Shown here one piece after another: positions 37,891-46,534 of a DNA stretch of 64,000 nt. The number at the start of each line of letters is the position of its first letter. Position 1 is the first letter of the stretch. This DNA is from Leptospira sp. WS4.C2 (GTDB taxonomy: Bacteria; Spirochaetota; Leptospiria; Leptospirales; Leptospiraceae): assembly GCF_040833985.1 (NCBI RefSeq), contig NZ_CP162139.1, positions 558,001 through 622,000 on the forward strand. The letters run 5' to 3'. Under the pieces are notes generated by a model. That model was not told the DNA's origin and ran no database searches. It was given only the letters and a program-made list of their open reading frames with translations. The translations under genes were made by a program, and so were the position numbers.

Positions 37891-38784
37891 GTGAATTTTT
37901 ATAATCCAGAATTAAATGAGTTTGAACAAAGTGGTCAGTATTTAAGTTTTCAAGGGCATTCTATTTTTTATCGAACTATCGGTGAAGGTGAGAATTTATT
38001 TCTCCTACACGGATATCCATTCAACAGTTTTGATTGGAGTTTGATCATTCCAAGATTATCAGAAAATAGAAAGATCGTCCTCTTGGATTTTTTGGGAATG
38101 GGTTTTTCAGATAAACCACAAAATCATAGTTATTCTTTTGAGGAATATTCACTGATTGTCAATGAAGTAGCAAAAGAGCTAGGCATAATCGAAGCGGATA
38201 TTTTGGCTCATGATTTAGCTGTGAGTGTAGTCCAAGAAATGCTAGCTTCTCCGGATAAAAACTCATTTAAGATTCGCTCCGTTGCTTTTATGAATGGAGG
38301 TTTATTTACTGATGTCTACAAACCTCGACTCATTCAGCGGTTGTTATCGCAGACTCCCAATATAATTGGAAAATTTTTAAGCAAAAAAATGAGTCGTCAG
38401 TCTGTGGAGGCCTCTCTGTTTAAAGTGTTTGGCCCAAACACTTTACCAGCTCCACGATGGCTTGGTTTATTCTGGGAGATTCTGAATTATAAAAATGGAA
38501 AATCTATTGCCTATTTAATTGGTCGATTGGTATTTGAGAAGGTTCGTTATCAAAATAGATGGATTCACGCTATGACAAAAACTAAAATACCTTTTTGTTA
38601 TATCTGTGGGCCATTTGATCCAAACTCTGGGACTCATATGGCAATTAGATTTAAAAAAGAATACCCATTTGCACCCGTTTATTATTTATCTAGTTTAGTT
38701 GGGCATTGGCCACAAATTGAGTCGCCTGAGGAAGTGATATCTGCATACTATCAATTTAAAAAAGATCAAAACGATTTTCAATGA
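37891..38784 (+). CDS. Alpha/beta hydrolase with Asp nucleophile (epoxide hydrolase/dehalogenase type)
   Basis: The oxyanion motif LLHGYPFNSFDW and LDFLGMGFSDKP are followed by LAHDLAVSV. The nucleophile position holds Asp instead of Ser, as in epoxide hydrolases and haloalkane dehalogenases. The catalytic His is in SLVGHWPQIESP near the C terminus. The start is a GTG at 37891 behind AAGGTAAATGAT, one base after the previous stop. The gene overlaps the PadR gene by ATGA. The likely substrate is an epoxide or halogenated compound; which one cannot be told. Confidence 0.82.
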   Translation: MNFYNPELNEFEQSGQYLSFQGHSIFYRTIGEGENLFLLHGYPFNSFDWSLIIPRLSENRKIVLLDFLGMGFSDKPQNHSYSFEEYSLIVNEVAKELGIIEADILAHDLAVSVVQEMLASPDKNSFKIRSVAFMNGGLFTDVYKPRLIQRLLSQTPNIIGKFLSKKMSRQSVEASLFKVFGPNTLPAPRWLGLFWEILNYKNGKSIAYLIGRLVFEKVRYQNRWIHAMTKTKIPFCYICGPFDPNSGTHMAIRFKKEYPFAPVYYLSSLVGHWPQIESPEEVISAYYQFKKDQNDFQ

Positions 38785-39323
38785 AACGAGAAAGTAAAAC
38801 ACAATATGCTTTATTAGGAATCCTATCTCAATGCGAAATGAATGGATACGAAATTCGAAAGTACATCGAATCAACGATTAGTTTTTTCTGGAGTGAAAGT
38901 TTCGGTCAAATTTATCCGACCCTTGCAAAGTTAGAGGAAGAGGGTTTGATTCGTGAATGGGAGAAAACGGATGTTAGTGGTAAAAAGAAAAAAGTTTATA
39001 AGATTAGTCGCTCTGGGTTAGAAGAGTTTCGACGTTGGATGGACGAATCTCCGATCCAAACAAATAAAAGAAATGAATTGTTATTTAAGGTTTTTTTTGG
39101 AAGGCATATGAATCCGAAATTATTAACCCAACAATTAGAAGAAGAGATTCGTAAACAGAAGGAAGATTTAAAGTCATTAAAGAGTTTTCAAAAAGAATTA
39201 GATACTGACTGGGACAAACACCCTGACCAAGAGTATTGGTCTTTGACACTCGAATATGCAGAAAAACAAACAAAATTGAATTTAGATTGGATTGAAAAAG
39301 TTAAGAGCAAAATCAAAACCTGA
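38781..39323 (+). CDS. PadR-family transcriptional regulator
   Basis: A winged-helix repressor. The PadR motif YALLGILSQCEMNGYEIRKYIE starts at residue 8, with the recognition region SFGQIYPTLAKLEEEGLI and the wing TDVSGKKKKVYKISRSG. The C-terminal half is a dimerising coiled coil (LEEEIRKQKEDLKSL). It overlaps the hydrolase gene by four bases. The 26-bp palindrome in front of the operon is the obvious candidate operator, and the hydrolase or reductase substrate the obvious candidate inducer. Confidence 0.88.
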   Translation: MKRESKTQYALLGILSQCEMNGYEIRKYIESTISFFWSESFGQIYPTLAKLEEEGLIREWEKTDVSGKKKKVYKISRSGLEEFRRWMDESPIQTNKRNELLFKVFFGRHMNPKLLTQQLEEEIRKQKEDLKSLKSFQKELDTDWDKHPDQEYWSLTLEYAEKQTKLNLDWIEKVKSKIKT

Positions 39324-39450
39324 GCGGCTGTTTCAATTTGTATTTTAGGGAGTCTCTATCCTAAGATGATTTCATCGGATCTATTAAATAAAATACGTTG
39401 ATTCTGATTTAATTCATTGATTTGGCAAAAGTAATCTATATAAAAAAACA

Positions 39451-41601
39451 ATGGGTAGGAGCTTTGTCTCTAAAATATTTTTCTATATCTTCTTCGGTTG
39501 CCTCCTGTTTGTATTTGATTTTCCCGTTTTTGGGATCGAAAAAGTTACCCTTCATCTTAAATGGTTCCATCAATTCCAATTTGCTGGTTATTATGCCGCC
39601 TTCGAAAAAGGTTATTACAAAGAAGCTGGCCTTGATGTAGAAATTGTAGAAAGTACAATTGGAATCAAAGGGATTCATGAAAAGGTCATTCAATCTACTG
39701 GTCAGTATGGTATTGGAAGTAATGAACTGATTCAGGAAAGATATGCAGGAAAACCTGTTGTAGTTTTAGCTGTTATTTTACAACATTCTCCATCGGTTCT
39801 TTTTTTTAAAAAAACATCAAATATACAAAGTATACATGATCTTGTTGGGAAAAGAGTTATGTTGACTCCTCATATGGATGAAATTGTAGCTTATCTAAAA
39901 AAGGAGAGAATTGATTTAAGCGATTTACGGTTGTTAGAACATCGATTCGATCCGAATGATTTAATTCAGGGAAAAGTAGATGCCTATTCGGGTTATTCAA
40001 CAACACAAACGTATGACTTTAAAAAAGCCGGGTTCCCTTATGTAGCCTATTCACCGAGGGTCGCCGGTATTGATTTTTATGGTGATAATTTTTTTACCAG
40101 TGAAGACGAAGTTCGGAAATATCCAGAGAGAGTAAAAGCATTTCGAGAAGCGAGCCTTCGGGGTTGGCAGTATGCGATGAGCCATAAAGAAGAAATCGTG
40201 GATTTGATCTACGAGAAGTATTCTCAAAGAAACCCCAAGGAACGATTGCTCTTTGAAGCCGATCAGATGACCCATTTAATCCAACCGGTCCTTGTTGAGA
40301 TGGGTTATATGAATCCTGGTCGATGGAAACACATCAACGAGGTATATGCGGAGCTGGGAATGCTTCCTAGGAATATCAATTTAAAGGGATTTATTTATGA
40401 TCCTAATCCTCCAGCTAACTATGATTGGATTTATTATTCCTTTGGTTTTGTAGTTTTTTCTTTTGTGGTTGTTTGGTTGGTTCAATGGAAACGATTGAAT
40501 AAACAATATTCCGAAAACTTAAAGAAACAGGTAGAAGTAAGAACGGATGAATTGAAACATTCAAACGAATACCTCCAAGTTCTAAATCAAAGTTTATTAA
40601 ATACATTAAAAGAACTGACAGAAGCTCAAGATAGACTTTTGGCTTCTGAAAAATTGGCTGTTCTGGGACAATTGGCAGCGGGAATGGCTCATGAATTAAA
40701 TACTCCGCTTGGTGCCATTGTTTCTTCCAACCATTCTCTTGCTGATTTTTTAAATAATAAAATAAACAAAATTATGGATACAATTGTTGGCTTCGGTAAA
40801 GACGATTCATTACGTTTCCATAATTTGTTGGCGGAAAGTCTTAAAAACCAAACTTTTCTTGAGGGGAAAACGGAACGCACTATCAAAAAGAATCTTGCAG
40901 CGAAGTATTCAAATGTAGAGAAGATGGACTTGTATGGAAAACATATGCAATTGGTAATTGAAACAGGAGCCTTCCGGTTGAATGATGGACTTGCTCAAAT
41001 TTTAGAAAGTGAAAACTCACTTATAATTTTAGAAACTGTCGCTAGCATAACTGCCGCATATCGATCGAATCAGATAATTTCAGTTGCTTCAGAGAAAGCC
41101 ACTCATGTAATTAAAGCTTTAAAGAGTTATCTCGTTTCCGATAAGGATATGTTAAACGGAGATGCGGTTGTTGACATCCCATTTGAAATAGAGACTATCC
41201 TGTCGCTTTATCAATATAACTTAAACAAAGTGACTATTGTGAAGTCATATTCAACTGAAAAAAAATGTAAGGGTAATAGAGACAAACTCAATCAAGTTTG
41301 GATTAATTTGTTAAATAACGCATTGCAAGCAATGTCATATAGAGGAACGTTAGAAATCAAAATCCAATCGCTTGAACCTTGGATCAAAGTATCGGTTATC
41401 GATTCAGGCATCGGTATTCCAGATTCGATTAAAGAAAAAATTTTTGATCCTTTTTTTACAACAAAACCTAGTGGTGAAGGTATGGGTTTAGGCCTTGATA
41501 TTTGTAAAAAAATTATCTCACAAATGGGTGGAAAAATTGAATTGGAAAACATTCCGAAGGGAACTTGTTTCTCCGTTTGGTTGCCTACTGCGGAGACTTG
41601 A
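39451..41601 (+). CDS. NMT1/THI5-like sensor domain fused to histidine kinase
   Basis: A membrane sensor kinase whose input domain is a periplasmic binding-protein fold. A signal segment (residues 8-28) is followed by an NMT1/THI5-like domain (about 30-300) with LHLKWFHQFQFAGYYAAFEKG, GKRVMLTPH and VDAYSGYSTTQTYDFKKAGF. The membrane helix is at about 325-350. The dimerisation domain has the phospho-accepting His414 in GMAHELNTPLGAI. The ATPase has LLNNALQAM, DSGIGIPD and EGMGLGLDI. The NMT1 family binds pyrimidine precursors of thiamine in known cases, so the ligand may be similar. No response regulator is adjacent. Confidence 0.85.
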   Translation: MGRSFVSKIFFYIFFGCLLFVFDFPVFGIEKVTLHLKWFHQFQFAGYYAAFEKGYYKEAGLDVEIVESTIGIKGIHEKVIQSTGQYGIGSNELIQERYAGKPVVVLAVILQHSPSVLFFKKTSNIQSIHDLVGKRVMLTPHMDEIVAYLKKERIDLSDLRLLEHRFDPNDLIQGKVDAYSGYSTTQTYDFKKAGFPYVAYSPRVAGIDFYGDNFFTSEDEVRKYPERVKAFREASLRGWQYAMSHKEEIVDLIYEKYSQRNPKERLLFEADQMTHLIQPVLVEMGYMNPGRWKHINEVYAELGMLPRNINLKGFIYDPNPPANYDWIYYSFGFVVFSFVVVWLVQWKRLNKQYSENLKKQVEVRTDELKHSNEYLQVLNQSLLNTLKELTEAQDRLLASEKLAVLGQLAAGMAHELNTPLGAIVSSNHSLADFLNNKINKIMDTIVGFGKDDSLRFHNLLAESLKNQTFLEGKTERTIKKNLAAKYSNVEKMDLYGKHMQLVIETGAFRLNDGLAQILESENSLIILETVASITAAYRSNQIISVASEKATHVIKALKSYLVSDKDMLNGDAVVDIPFEIETILSLYQYNLNKVTIVKSYSTEKKCKGNRDKLNQVWINLLNNALQAMSYRGTLEIKIQSLEPWIKVSVIDSGIGIPDSIKEKIFDPFFTTKPSGEGMGLGLDICKKIISQMGGKIELENIPKGTCFSVWLPTAET

Positions 41602-42085
41602 TTTTTTCTATCGATCGTTTTAGCTTTGTTAAGAGAGAATTTAATGTTTTAATTTCCTCTTCTGTGAAATCGTAAATGCATTCCTCTTCTTTTTGGGTGT
41701 GTAAGACAACCGCCTCATCAATGAGTTTTAAACCTTTTTCCGTCAGGGAAACTAGGGTCGCCCGCCTGTCATTCGGATCGGGCAATCTCTCTATATAACC
41801 CGCAGTTTCTAGACGATCTAGGCGGTTTGTCATAGCACCGGAAGAAAGTAACATTCCCTGCCAGAGTTGCGTCGGATTCAATCGAAAGGGTTTACCCGAC
41901 CTGCGAAGGGATGCCAAAACATCAAATTCCCCTAATTTTAATCCCAACTTGCCTAAGTTTGATTCTACCGCATCACTTGCGAGGAGGGCCGCCTGGCCTA
42001 GACGTCCGAATACTTCCATTCCGCGAAGAGAAAGTGAGGGACTTTCCTTTTGCCATTGTTTTAAAATCTCATCCATTGGATCCAT
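41585..42085 (-). CDS. MarR-family transcriptional regulator
   Basis: A 166-residue winged-helix regulator. The recognition helix and wing are SSGAMTNRLDRLETAGYIERLPDPNDRR, followed by TLVSLTEKGLKLID. Long N- and C-terminal helices form the dimer interface. An in-frame ATG at 42076 could also be the start. The gene ends inside the last 17 bases of the convergent kinase gene. It is divergent from a metallo-beta-lactamase-fold gene, with two matching palindromes between them, so it probably represses both itself and that gene. Confidence 0.87.
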   Translation of the reverse strand: MDPMDEILKQWQKESPSLSLRGMEVFGRLGQAALLASDAVESNLGKLGLKLGEFDVLASLRRSGKPFRLNPTQLWQGMLLSSGAMTNRLDRLETAGYIERLPDPNDRRATLVSLTEKGLKLIDEAVVLHTQKEEECIYDFTEEEIKTLNSLLTKLKRSIEKIKSPQ

Positions 42086-42106
42086 CCACTGAATCTCTGG
42101 AAATTT

Positions 42107-42150
42107 ATCTTGACGTCAAAGTAAAAAACAAAATATCTTTACGTAAAGAT
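42107..42150. promoter_or_regulatory. Paired palindromic MarR operators
   Basis: Two related sites lie in the 84-base divergent gap: ATCTTGACGTCAAAGT (42107-42122) and the perfect palindrome ATCTTTACGTAAAGAT (42135-42150). Their centres are 28 bases apart, close to three helical turns, so two dimers could bind one face of the DNA. The shared consensus ATCTTKACGTMAAGAT is of the TTGACGTCAA style used by several MarR proteins. Confidence 0.75.
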
Positions 42151-42169
42151 TCTTCGTGGAGAGATAAAT

Positions 42170-43120
42170 ATGAAATCCCTATCCCCAATCCTGGCATTGG
42201 TTGCTCTTTTTTCCTTTTTTGGCTGCTTTGGCAGAGCAGCTGTTCCCTATACAAAAGAGGTTCTCCCGGTCCATCTCGAGAAACCAGTCTCCGGTCTCAA
42301 ACTAGAAGTTTTCCAAACCGGTCGGATGGTCATCGATGGATGGGCCGTGTACACAGGCGGAGAGGGGAAAATCAGTATGGACCAACCGGCATATTTGATT
42401 TCCCATCCCAGCTATGGATTGATTGCCTTCGAAGCAGGCCACCATTCTGATATCGCAACCAATCCCTCAGAACATTTAGGTTGGATTCATCGAGTAGGGC
42501 TGATGCCTATGGAACAAGATCCAGGGCAAGACTTTCGTAACCAATTGAAAACTAGTGGAAAGAATCCAGATTCCCTTCGCGATATTTTAGTTTCACATTT
42601 TCATCCGGAACACGTAGGGGCCGTAGAAGAATTCCCAAAGTCACGTATTGTTGCAGACCGTCGTGAAGTAAATCATGGGAATGAATCACCAAACTATAAT
42701 TATGTGAAATCAGAGTATGATGATGTTTCGAAATGGCATCAAATTAATTTTTCGATAACAAAACAATTTGGTTCTTTTGAAGGGTCTTACGATTTGGTGG
42801 GAGATGGATCGATATTGATTCTTTCCACACCTGGGCATACCCCTGGCCATATTTCTGTTTTGGTAAATTTAGAATCAGGGCCTGTACTGCTAACCGGCGA
42901 TATGGCTTGGACAGAACATAATATTCGCTCTGCTTCGATTGGCCTTCCGTTTATTTCCTCCGATGGAGAAGCGGCGAGGATTTCGCTCGGGCAATTATTG
43001 GCGTTTCAATCCAAAAATCCCAATGTTCTTATCGTCCCTGGGCATGACCTAAATCCATTACGGAGAAAAACGAGAAGTGATATCCAAATCCATCCATGGA
43101 CAAATGTTCATAAAAAATAA
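42170..43120 (+). CDS. Secreted metallo-beta-lactamase-fold hydrolase, lactonase-like
   Basis: Probably a lipoprotein (lipobox region LFSFFGC) with a metallo-hydrolase domain. Metal ligands are visible in SHFHPEHVGAVEEF, TPGHTPGHIS, LTGDMAWTEH and VPGHDLNP. The first motif is H-x-H-x-E-H rather than the standard H-x-H-x-D-H, so one metal ligand is changed. Overall layout resembles N-acyl-homoserine lactonases. The ATG at 42170 is preceded by GGAGAGATAAAT. Divergent MarR control suggests induction by a small molecule that this enzyme degrades. Confidence 0.8.
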   Translation: MKSLSPILALVALFSFFGCFGRAAVPYTKEVLPVHLEKPVSGLKLEVFQTGRMVIDGWAVYTGGEGKISMDQPAYLISHPSYGLIAFEAGHHSDIATNPSEHLGWIHRVGLMPMEQDPGQDFRNQLKTSGKNPDSLRDILVSHFHPEHVGAVEEFPKSRIVADRREVNHGNESPNYNYVKSEYDDVSKWHQINFSITKQFGSFEGSYDLVGDGSILILSTPGHTPGHISVLVNLESGPVLLTGDMAWTEHNIRSASIGLPFISSDGEAARISLGQLLAFQSKNPNVLIVPGHDLNPLRRKTRSDIQIHPWTNVHKK

Positions 43121-43366
43121 ATATAAGATCCAGATTTCATAATAGACGAAAAGCGTTTATCCACCAGACAAACCTCCCGCTCACCCCATTTGTGGTGGGT
43201 GGTGCTATACTCGCGCAATACGTATATCCGGTAATTTTAGCCAAATATACGTGCAATGCTTCGGAAAACAGACCTAGGAGGGGACTCATTGTATTTCGTA
43301 AATTAATCCAAGTTTGCTTTTTCGATTTCAATTACGATAGCCTGCTCTAGATTCGTTCTAGTTTGT

Positions 43367-44473
43367 ATGGAACCTTTGAAAGAAATGTATTCCCGAGAAT
43401 GGGTTCTTGGTTTGGGAAATCACTTAAACCAAGTGGATTCCAAAATCAATCCTTTGGAATTTCAAAAACAGGTGTTTTTTTCCCCTTGGAAAGAAATGGA
43501 ACTAAAGGAAAGAATCAATCGGCTTTCAGACGTATTGATTCAATATTGGCAAGGGCCAATTTCTTTGGTTTATCCCAATCTCATTGCATTGATAAACTCA
43601 CTTCGCAATCACGGAATTTCAGATTTTAATTTTCCTTATATTTTTCTAAATGATATAGTCACAAAATCAGGGTTAGATGACTTTGAAACATCGATGAAGG
43701 TGTTGGAAAAAGTTACTGTATTTTCAAGTGCTGAGTTTGCGATCCGATTTTTCTATAAACATCATTTTAATAAAACATTAAAACAAATGCACCTTTGGTC
43801 AAAACACAAAGAGCCAATGGTTCGAAGATTGGCAAGTGAAGGAAGTCGTCCTATGTTGCCTTGGGGGATAGGAATCCCAGAAATAAAAAAAAATCCAGAA
43901 ATCCATATTTCAATACTCGAATCTCTTTGGGATGATAAAAATGAGATTGTTCGTAGAAGTGCTGCAAACCATTTGAATGACATATCCAAATTGAACCCCG
44001 ATTTAGTTTTGGATTTTTGTAAGAGTAAGTTTGGAAAATCAGAAGAATTGGATAAGAACTTAAAACATTCGTTACGTACACTTCTAAAAAAAGGAAATAC
44101 AAAAGCATTAGGATTCTTTTCCTATAATACAAAGTGGAAACCTGATAAAATTAAATTTTCTTTATTGAATAAAGAGGTAAAAATCGGAAATTCACTCGAG
44201 TTTGAAATTTCAATCAATCAAACATCGAAAGATAAAACGAAGGTGCGAATGGAATATCGAGTCGGGTTTTTACTTTCCAATGGTTCCTATGGTTATAAAG
44301 TGTTTCAGTTAGGTGAAAAAATGTTATTACCTAATGACAAAATTACAATTTCTAAGAAACATTCCTTTGCTCCGATCACCACTCGAGTTTATTATCCTGG
44401 AACACATACAATATCTCTTTTGCTAAATGGCAATGAATACAAATTACAAAAGTTTGAACTAAAAAGAGGTTAG
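43367..44473 (+). CDS. AlkC-type DNA alkylation repair glycosylase with C-terminal Ig-like domain
   Basis: Removes alkylated bases such as 3-methyladenine from DNA. The N terminus EPLKEMYSREWVLGLG and the hallmark EPMVRRLASEGSRPMLPWG define AlkC, a HEAT-like helical repeat glycosylase (about 1-255). Another HEAT unit reads DDKNEIVRRSAANHLNDISK. Residues about 262-365 are strand-rich (KIKFSLLNKEVKIGNSLEF, then TRVYYPGTHTISLLLNG) and match the Ig-like domain known in some AlkC proteins. It lies nine bases before a lipoprotein gene, but no functional link is evident. Confidence 0.87.
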   Translation: MEPLKEMYSREWVLGLGNHLNQVDSKINPLEFQKQVFFSPWKEMELKERINRLSDVLIQYWQGPISLVYPNLIALINSLRNHGISDFNFPYIFLNDIVTKSGLDDFETSMKVLEKVTVFSSAEFAIRFFYKHHFNKTLKQMHLWSKHKEPMVRRLASEGSRPMLPWGIGIPEIKKNPEIHISILESLWDDKNEIVRRSAANHLNDISKLNPDLVLDFCKSKFGKSEELDKNLKHSLRTLLKKGNTKALGFFSYNTKWKPDKIKFSLLNKEVKIGNSLEFEISINQTSKDKTKVRMEYRVGFLLSNGSYGYKVFQLGEKMLLPNDKITISKKHSFAPITTRVYYPGTHTISLLLNGNEYKLQKFELKRG

Positions 44474-44482
44474 GAATCAATT

Positions 44483-45097
44483 TTGCGAAAAATTAGTATC
44501 AGTATTTTGAAGAGCACCCCTCTGCTTCTTTTATTGTCATGTTCTGTTTTCTATTCCTCAGAAAGACCCAAAATTGATTTTTCCAAACATATTAAAGATA
44601 AATCGTTAAGTTACGAATTAATCGGTTGGGATGATGAACCCGATCATCGTAGGATTTCTTATATACTTGCGGCACTTCAGTCATCTGGAAAATTTACTTC
44701 GGTTCGATATCAAAATCAATCTAATGCAGATGTACATGTTCAAATTATATTGGAATCAAGCCCAAGATTTAAATTCTTTTTGGGAGAAGCATCTGAACCA
44801 GTTTCATACTTACCCGAGCGAAATCCTGAGAGGTTCGGTGTATATCTGATCAATCGATTTCTTGCCATTAGTACATTTTTTATTATTCCTGATATTGATC
44901 GCGATGATGACTATTTGGTTTTCCGGTTGAGTAAAAAAGGGAAATTAGAAAAAGAATACCGGTATCCAATGGAATCCTATCGTGTGTTTGGTTGGATCTC
45001 TCTACTTTTGATGTGGGGCGATGATAGTAAACAATGGAATCCTATCCTTACGGAAAAAGTATCACAATTTTTAGGAGATACTGGAAATGAACTTTAG
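44483..45097 (+). CDS. Unknown lipoprotein, first gene of intact pair
   Basis: The start is a TTG at 44483 with AGGA eight bases upstream. The signal peptide ends in lipobox LLLSC. The 204-residue product has YILAALQSSGKFTSVRY, a DVHVQIILESS strand, a hydrophobic stretch RFLAISTFFIIPDIDRDD and ESYRVFGWISLLLMWGDD near the end. The gene broken by a stop codon at 22098-22709 has the same length and order of segments. Probably periplasmic; function unknown. It overlaps the next gene by 11 bases. Confidence 0.72.
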   Translation: MRKISISILKSTPLLLLLSCSVFYSSERPKIDFSKHIKDKSLSYELIGWDDEPDHRRISYILAALQSSGKFTSVRYQNQSNADVHVQIILESSPRFKFFLGEASEPVSYLPERNPERFGVYLINRFLAISTFFIIPDIDRDDDYLVFRLSKKGKLEKEYRYPMESYRVFGWISLLLMWGDDSKQWNPILTEKVSQFLGDTGNEL

Positions 45098-45620
45098 TTA
45101 TAAGATTTATGTATTTTTGTATATAATAACAATCTCATTTTCCCTGAACTGCGCAGCATTTCCAGATCCAATCACAACAAAAGAACGCAAACTCTATACT
45201 AATGGAAATGAAAAAGTAAGGATTCTTTTCATAGGATTTTACCGATACGAACAGGAAAAACAAGTTATTAAGGAAACTTTAGTCAAAGAAGGTTTAGTTG
45301 AAGATTTGAATTCCAGTCTGGAATTGGAAGTCATCCTTCAAAAAAAGGAACCTACTTATAAATATTTATTCTTACATCGAATCAATTTTGTATTAACCTT
45401 TTTGTCAGGTGGGTTGGTGCCATCACATATCAGAACTGAGCAAACACTAACATTTAGATATTCGAAGTTAGGATACATTGAAAGAGAAACTGAATACAAT
45501 ATAGGAATGGATCAGTGGCGCGGTATCCCTGTGGTTATTTTTATGATCACGCACTGGCCCAATCGAATTTATAAAGAACAGTTAATTGATGCAACAAAGT
45601 TGGAGATAAAAGAAATATGA
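45087..45620 (+). CDS. Unknown lipoprotein, second gene of intact pair
   Basis: A 177-residue lipoprotein with lipobox FSLNC. It contains VIKETLVKEGLVEDLNSSLELEVIL, resembling the second lipoprotein of the pair at 22706-23206. A hydrophobic segment INFVLTFLSGGLVP follows, then a strand-rich part with RTEQTLTFRYSKLGY. It overlaps the first gene of the pair by 11 bases and the esterase gene by ATGA, so the four genes from 44483 to 47244 form one tightly packed operon. Confidence 0.72.
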   Translation: MNFSYKIYVFLYIITISFSLNCAAFPDPITTKERKLYTNGNEKVRILFIGFYRYEQEKQVIKETLVKEGLVEDLNSSLELEVILQKKEPTYKYLFLHRINFVLTFLSGGLVPSHIRTEQTLTFRYSKLGYIERETEYNIGMDQWRGIPVVIFMITHWPNRIYKEQLIDATKLEIKEI

Positions 45621-46534
45621 AGAGCGTCTGCTTGTTTTTGATTTCTTGTATGGTTTTGTCTTGTATGGGGTTGAATCGAAAATTATATCCAAATGAAAAG
45701 TTGGACTTTATGGAAATTCAAAATCACAAGAGAACCTTTATAGTTCATTATCCAAAACAATGGGACGGATCACCTGCGCCATTATTAGTTGCATTACATG
45801 GTAGGTTTGGATCTGGCTCTTCAATGATCAAACAAACCAAGTTGGATATTCTGTCCGATTTAAAGGGTTTTGTCGTAGTGTTTCCTGATGGTTTTAAAAG
45901 GAGTTGGGCAGATGGACGAGGTAATACCCCTGCAGACGAAAATCAAATCAACGACATCGTTTTTATTGAATCATTGGTAAGACGATTGATAGCTGAAGGA
46001 TCAATCAATCCTAAAGAAGTTTACCTGGTAGGTCACTCCAATGGTGGTTTTATGGCTCAGAGGTTAGCAGTAGAAAAACCAGAATTATGGAAAGGGGTTG
46101 TGAGTGTAGCCGCTCAAGTTTCTGTTTTTACTCTCAAAAGAAAGTTAGTTTTAAAAACAAATCCGGTTTCCGTCGGCATTATTGCAGGAACTGAAGATCC
46201 ACTTGTTCCATATAGTGGCGGTTATGTGAAAAATGGGGGACAAATTCTTTCAGTAGAAGATTCTATTTTAAGATGGAAAGAATGGAATTATTGTTCGGAC
46301 TCTGTAACAAAAAAAAGTCAATCTTATAAAGAAGAAGATTCTACAGACATTCAAATAGATTTTATTCGGTATGAATCTTGTGAGAAAAATACTAAAGTTG
46401 GGTTGATTCAATTAAATGGACTTGGTCATGGTTGGCCGGGAGAAACGCCAATGATCCCTTTTATTGACCAAGGGAAAACAACGAAAGCGATAGATGGTTC
46501 CAAACTTGTATGGGACTTTATGGAAAGTCTGTGA
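45617..46534 (+). CDS. PHB depolymerase/feruloyl esterase-like lipoprotein
   Basis: A secreted serine esterase. The N terminus has a signal with lipobox MVLSC. The alpha/beta-hydrolase features are VALHGRFGSGSSM (oxyanion loop), the nucleophile Ser in VGHSNGGFMAQRLA, Asp in IIAGTEDPLVPYSGG and His in GLGHGWPGE. The set matches the PHB depolymerase/LpqC-type esterase family. The substrate may be a short ester. It is coupled to the lipoprotein upstream (ATGA) and to the SDR gene downstream (GTGA). Confidence 0.83.
   Translation: MKSVCLFLISCMVLSCMGLNRKLYPNEKLDFMEIQNHKRTFIVHYPKQWDGSPAPLLVALHGRFGSGSSMIKQTKLDILSDLKGFVVVFPDGFKRSWADGRGNTPADENQINDIVFIESLVRRLIAEGSINPKEVYLVGHSNGGFMAQRLAVEKPELWKGVVSVAAQVSVFTLKRKLVLKTNPVSVGIIAGTEDPLVPYSGGYVKNGGQILSVEDSILRWKEWNYCSDSVTKKSQSYKEEDSTDIQIDFIRYESCEKNTKVGLIQLNGLGHGWPGETPMIPFIDQGKTTKAIDGSKLVWDFMESL

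Noticed and set aside
43220..43252. Inverted repeat ACGTATAT / ATATACGT upstream of the AlkC gene
   Set aside because: Only 8 bp with a 17-base loop in an AT-rich gap, and no regulator to pair it with. Not strong enough to list as an operator.
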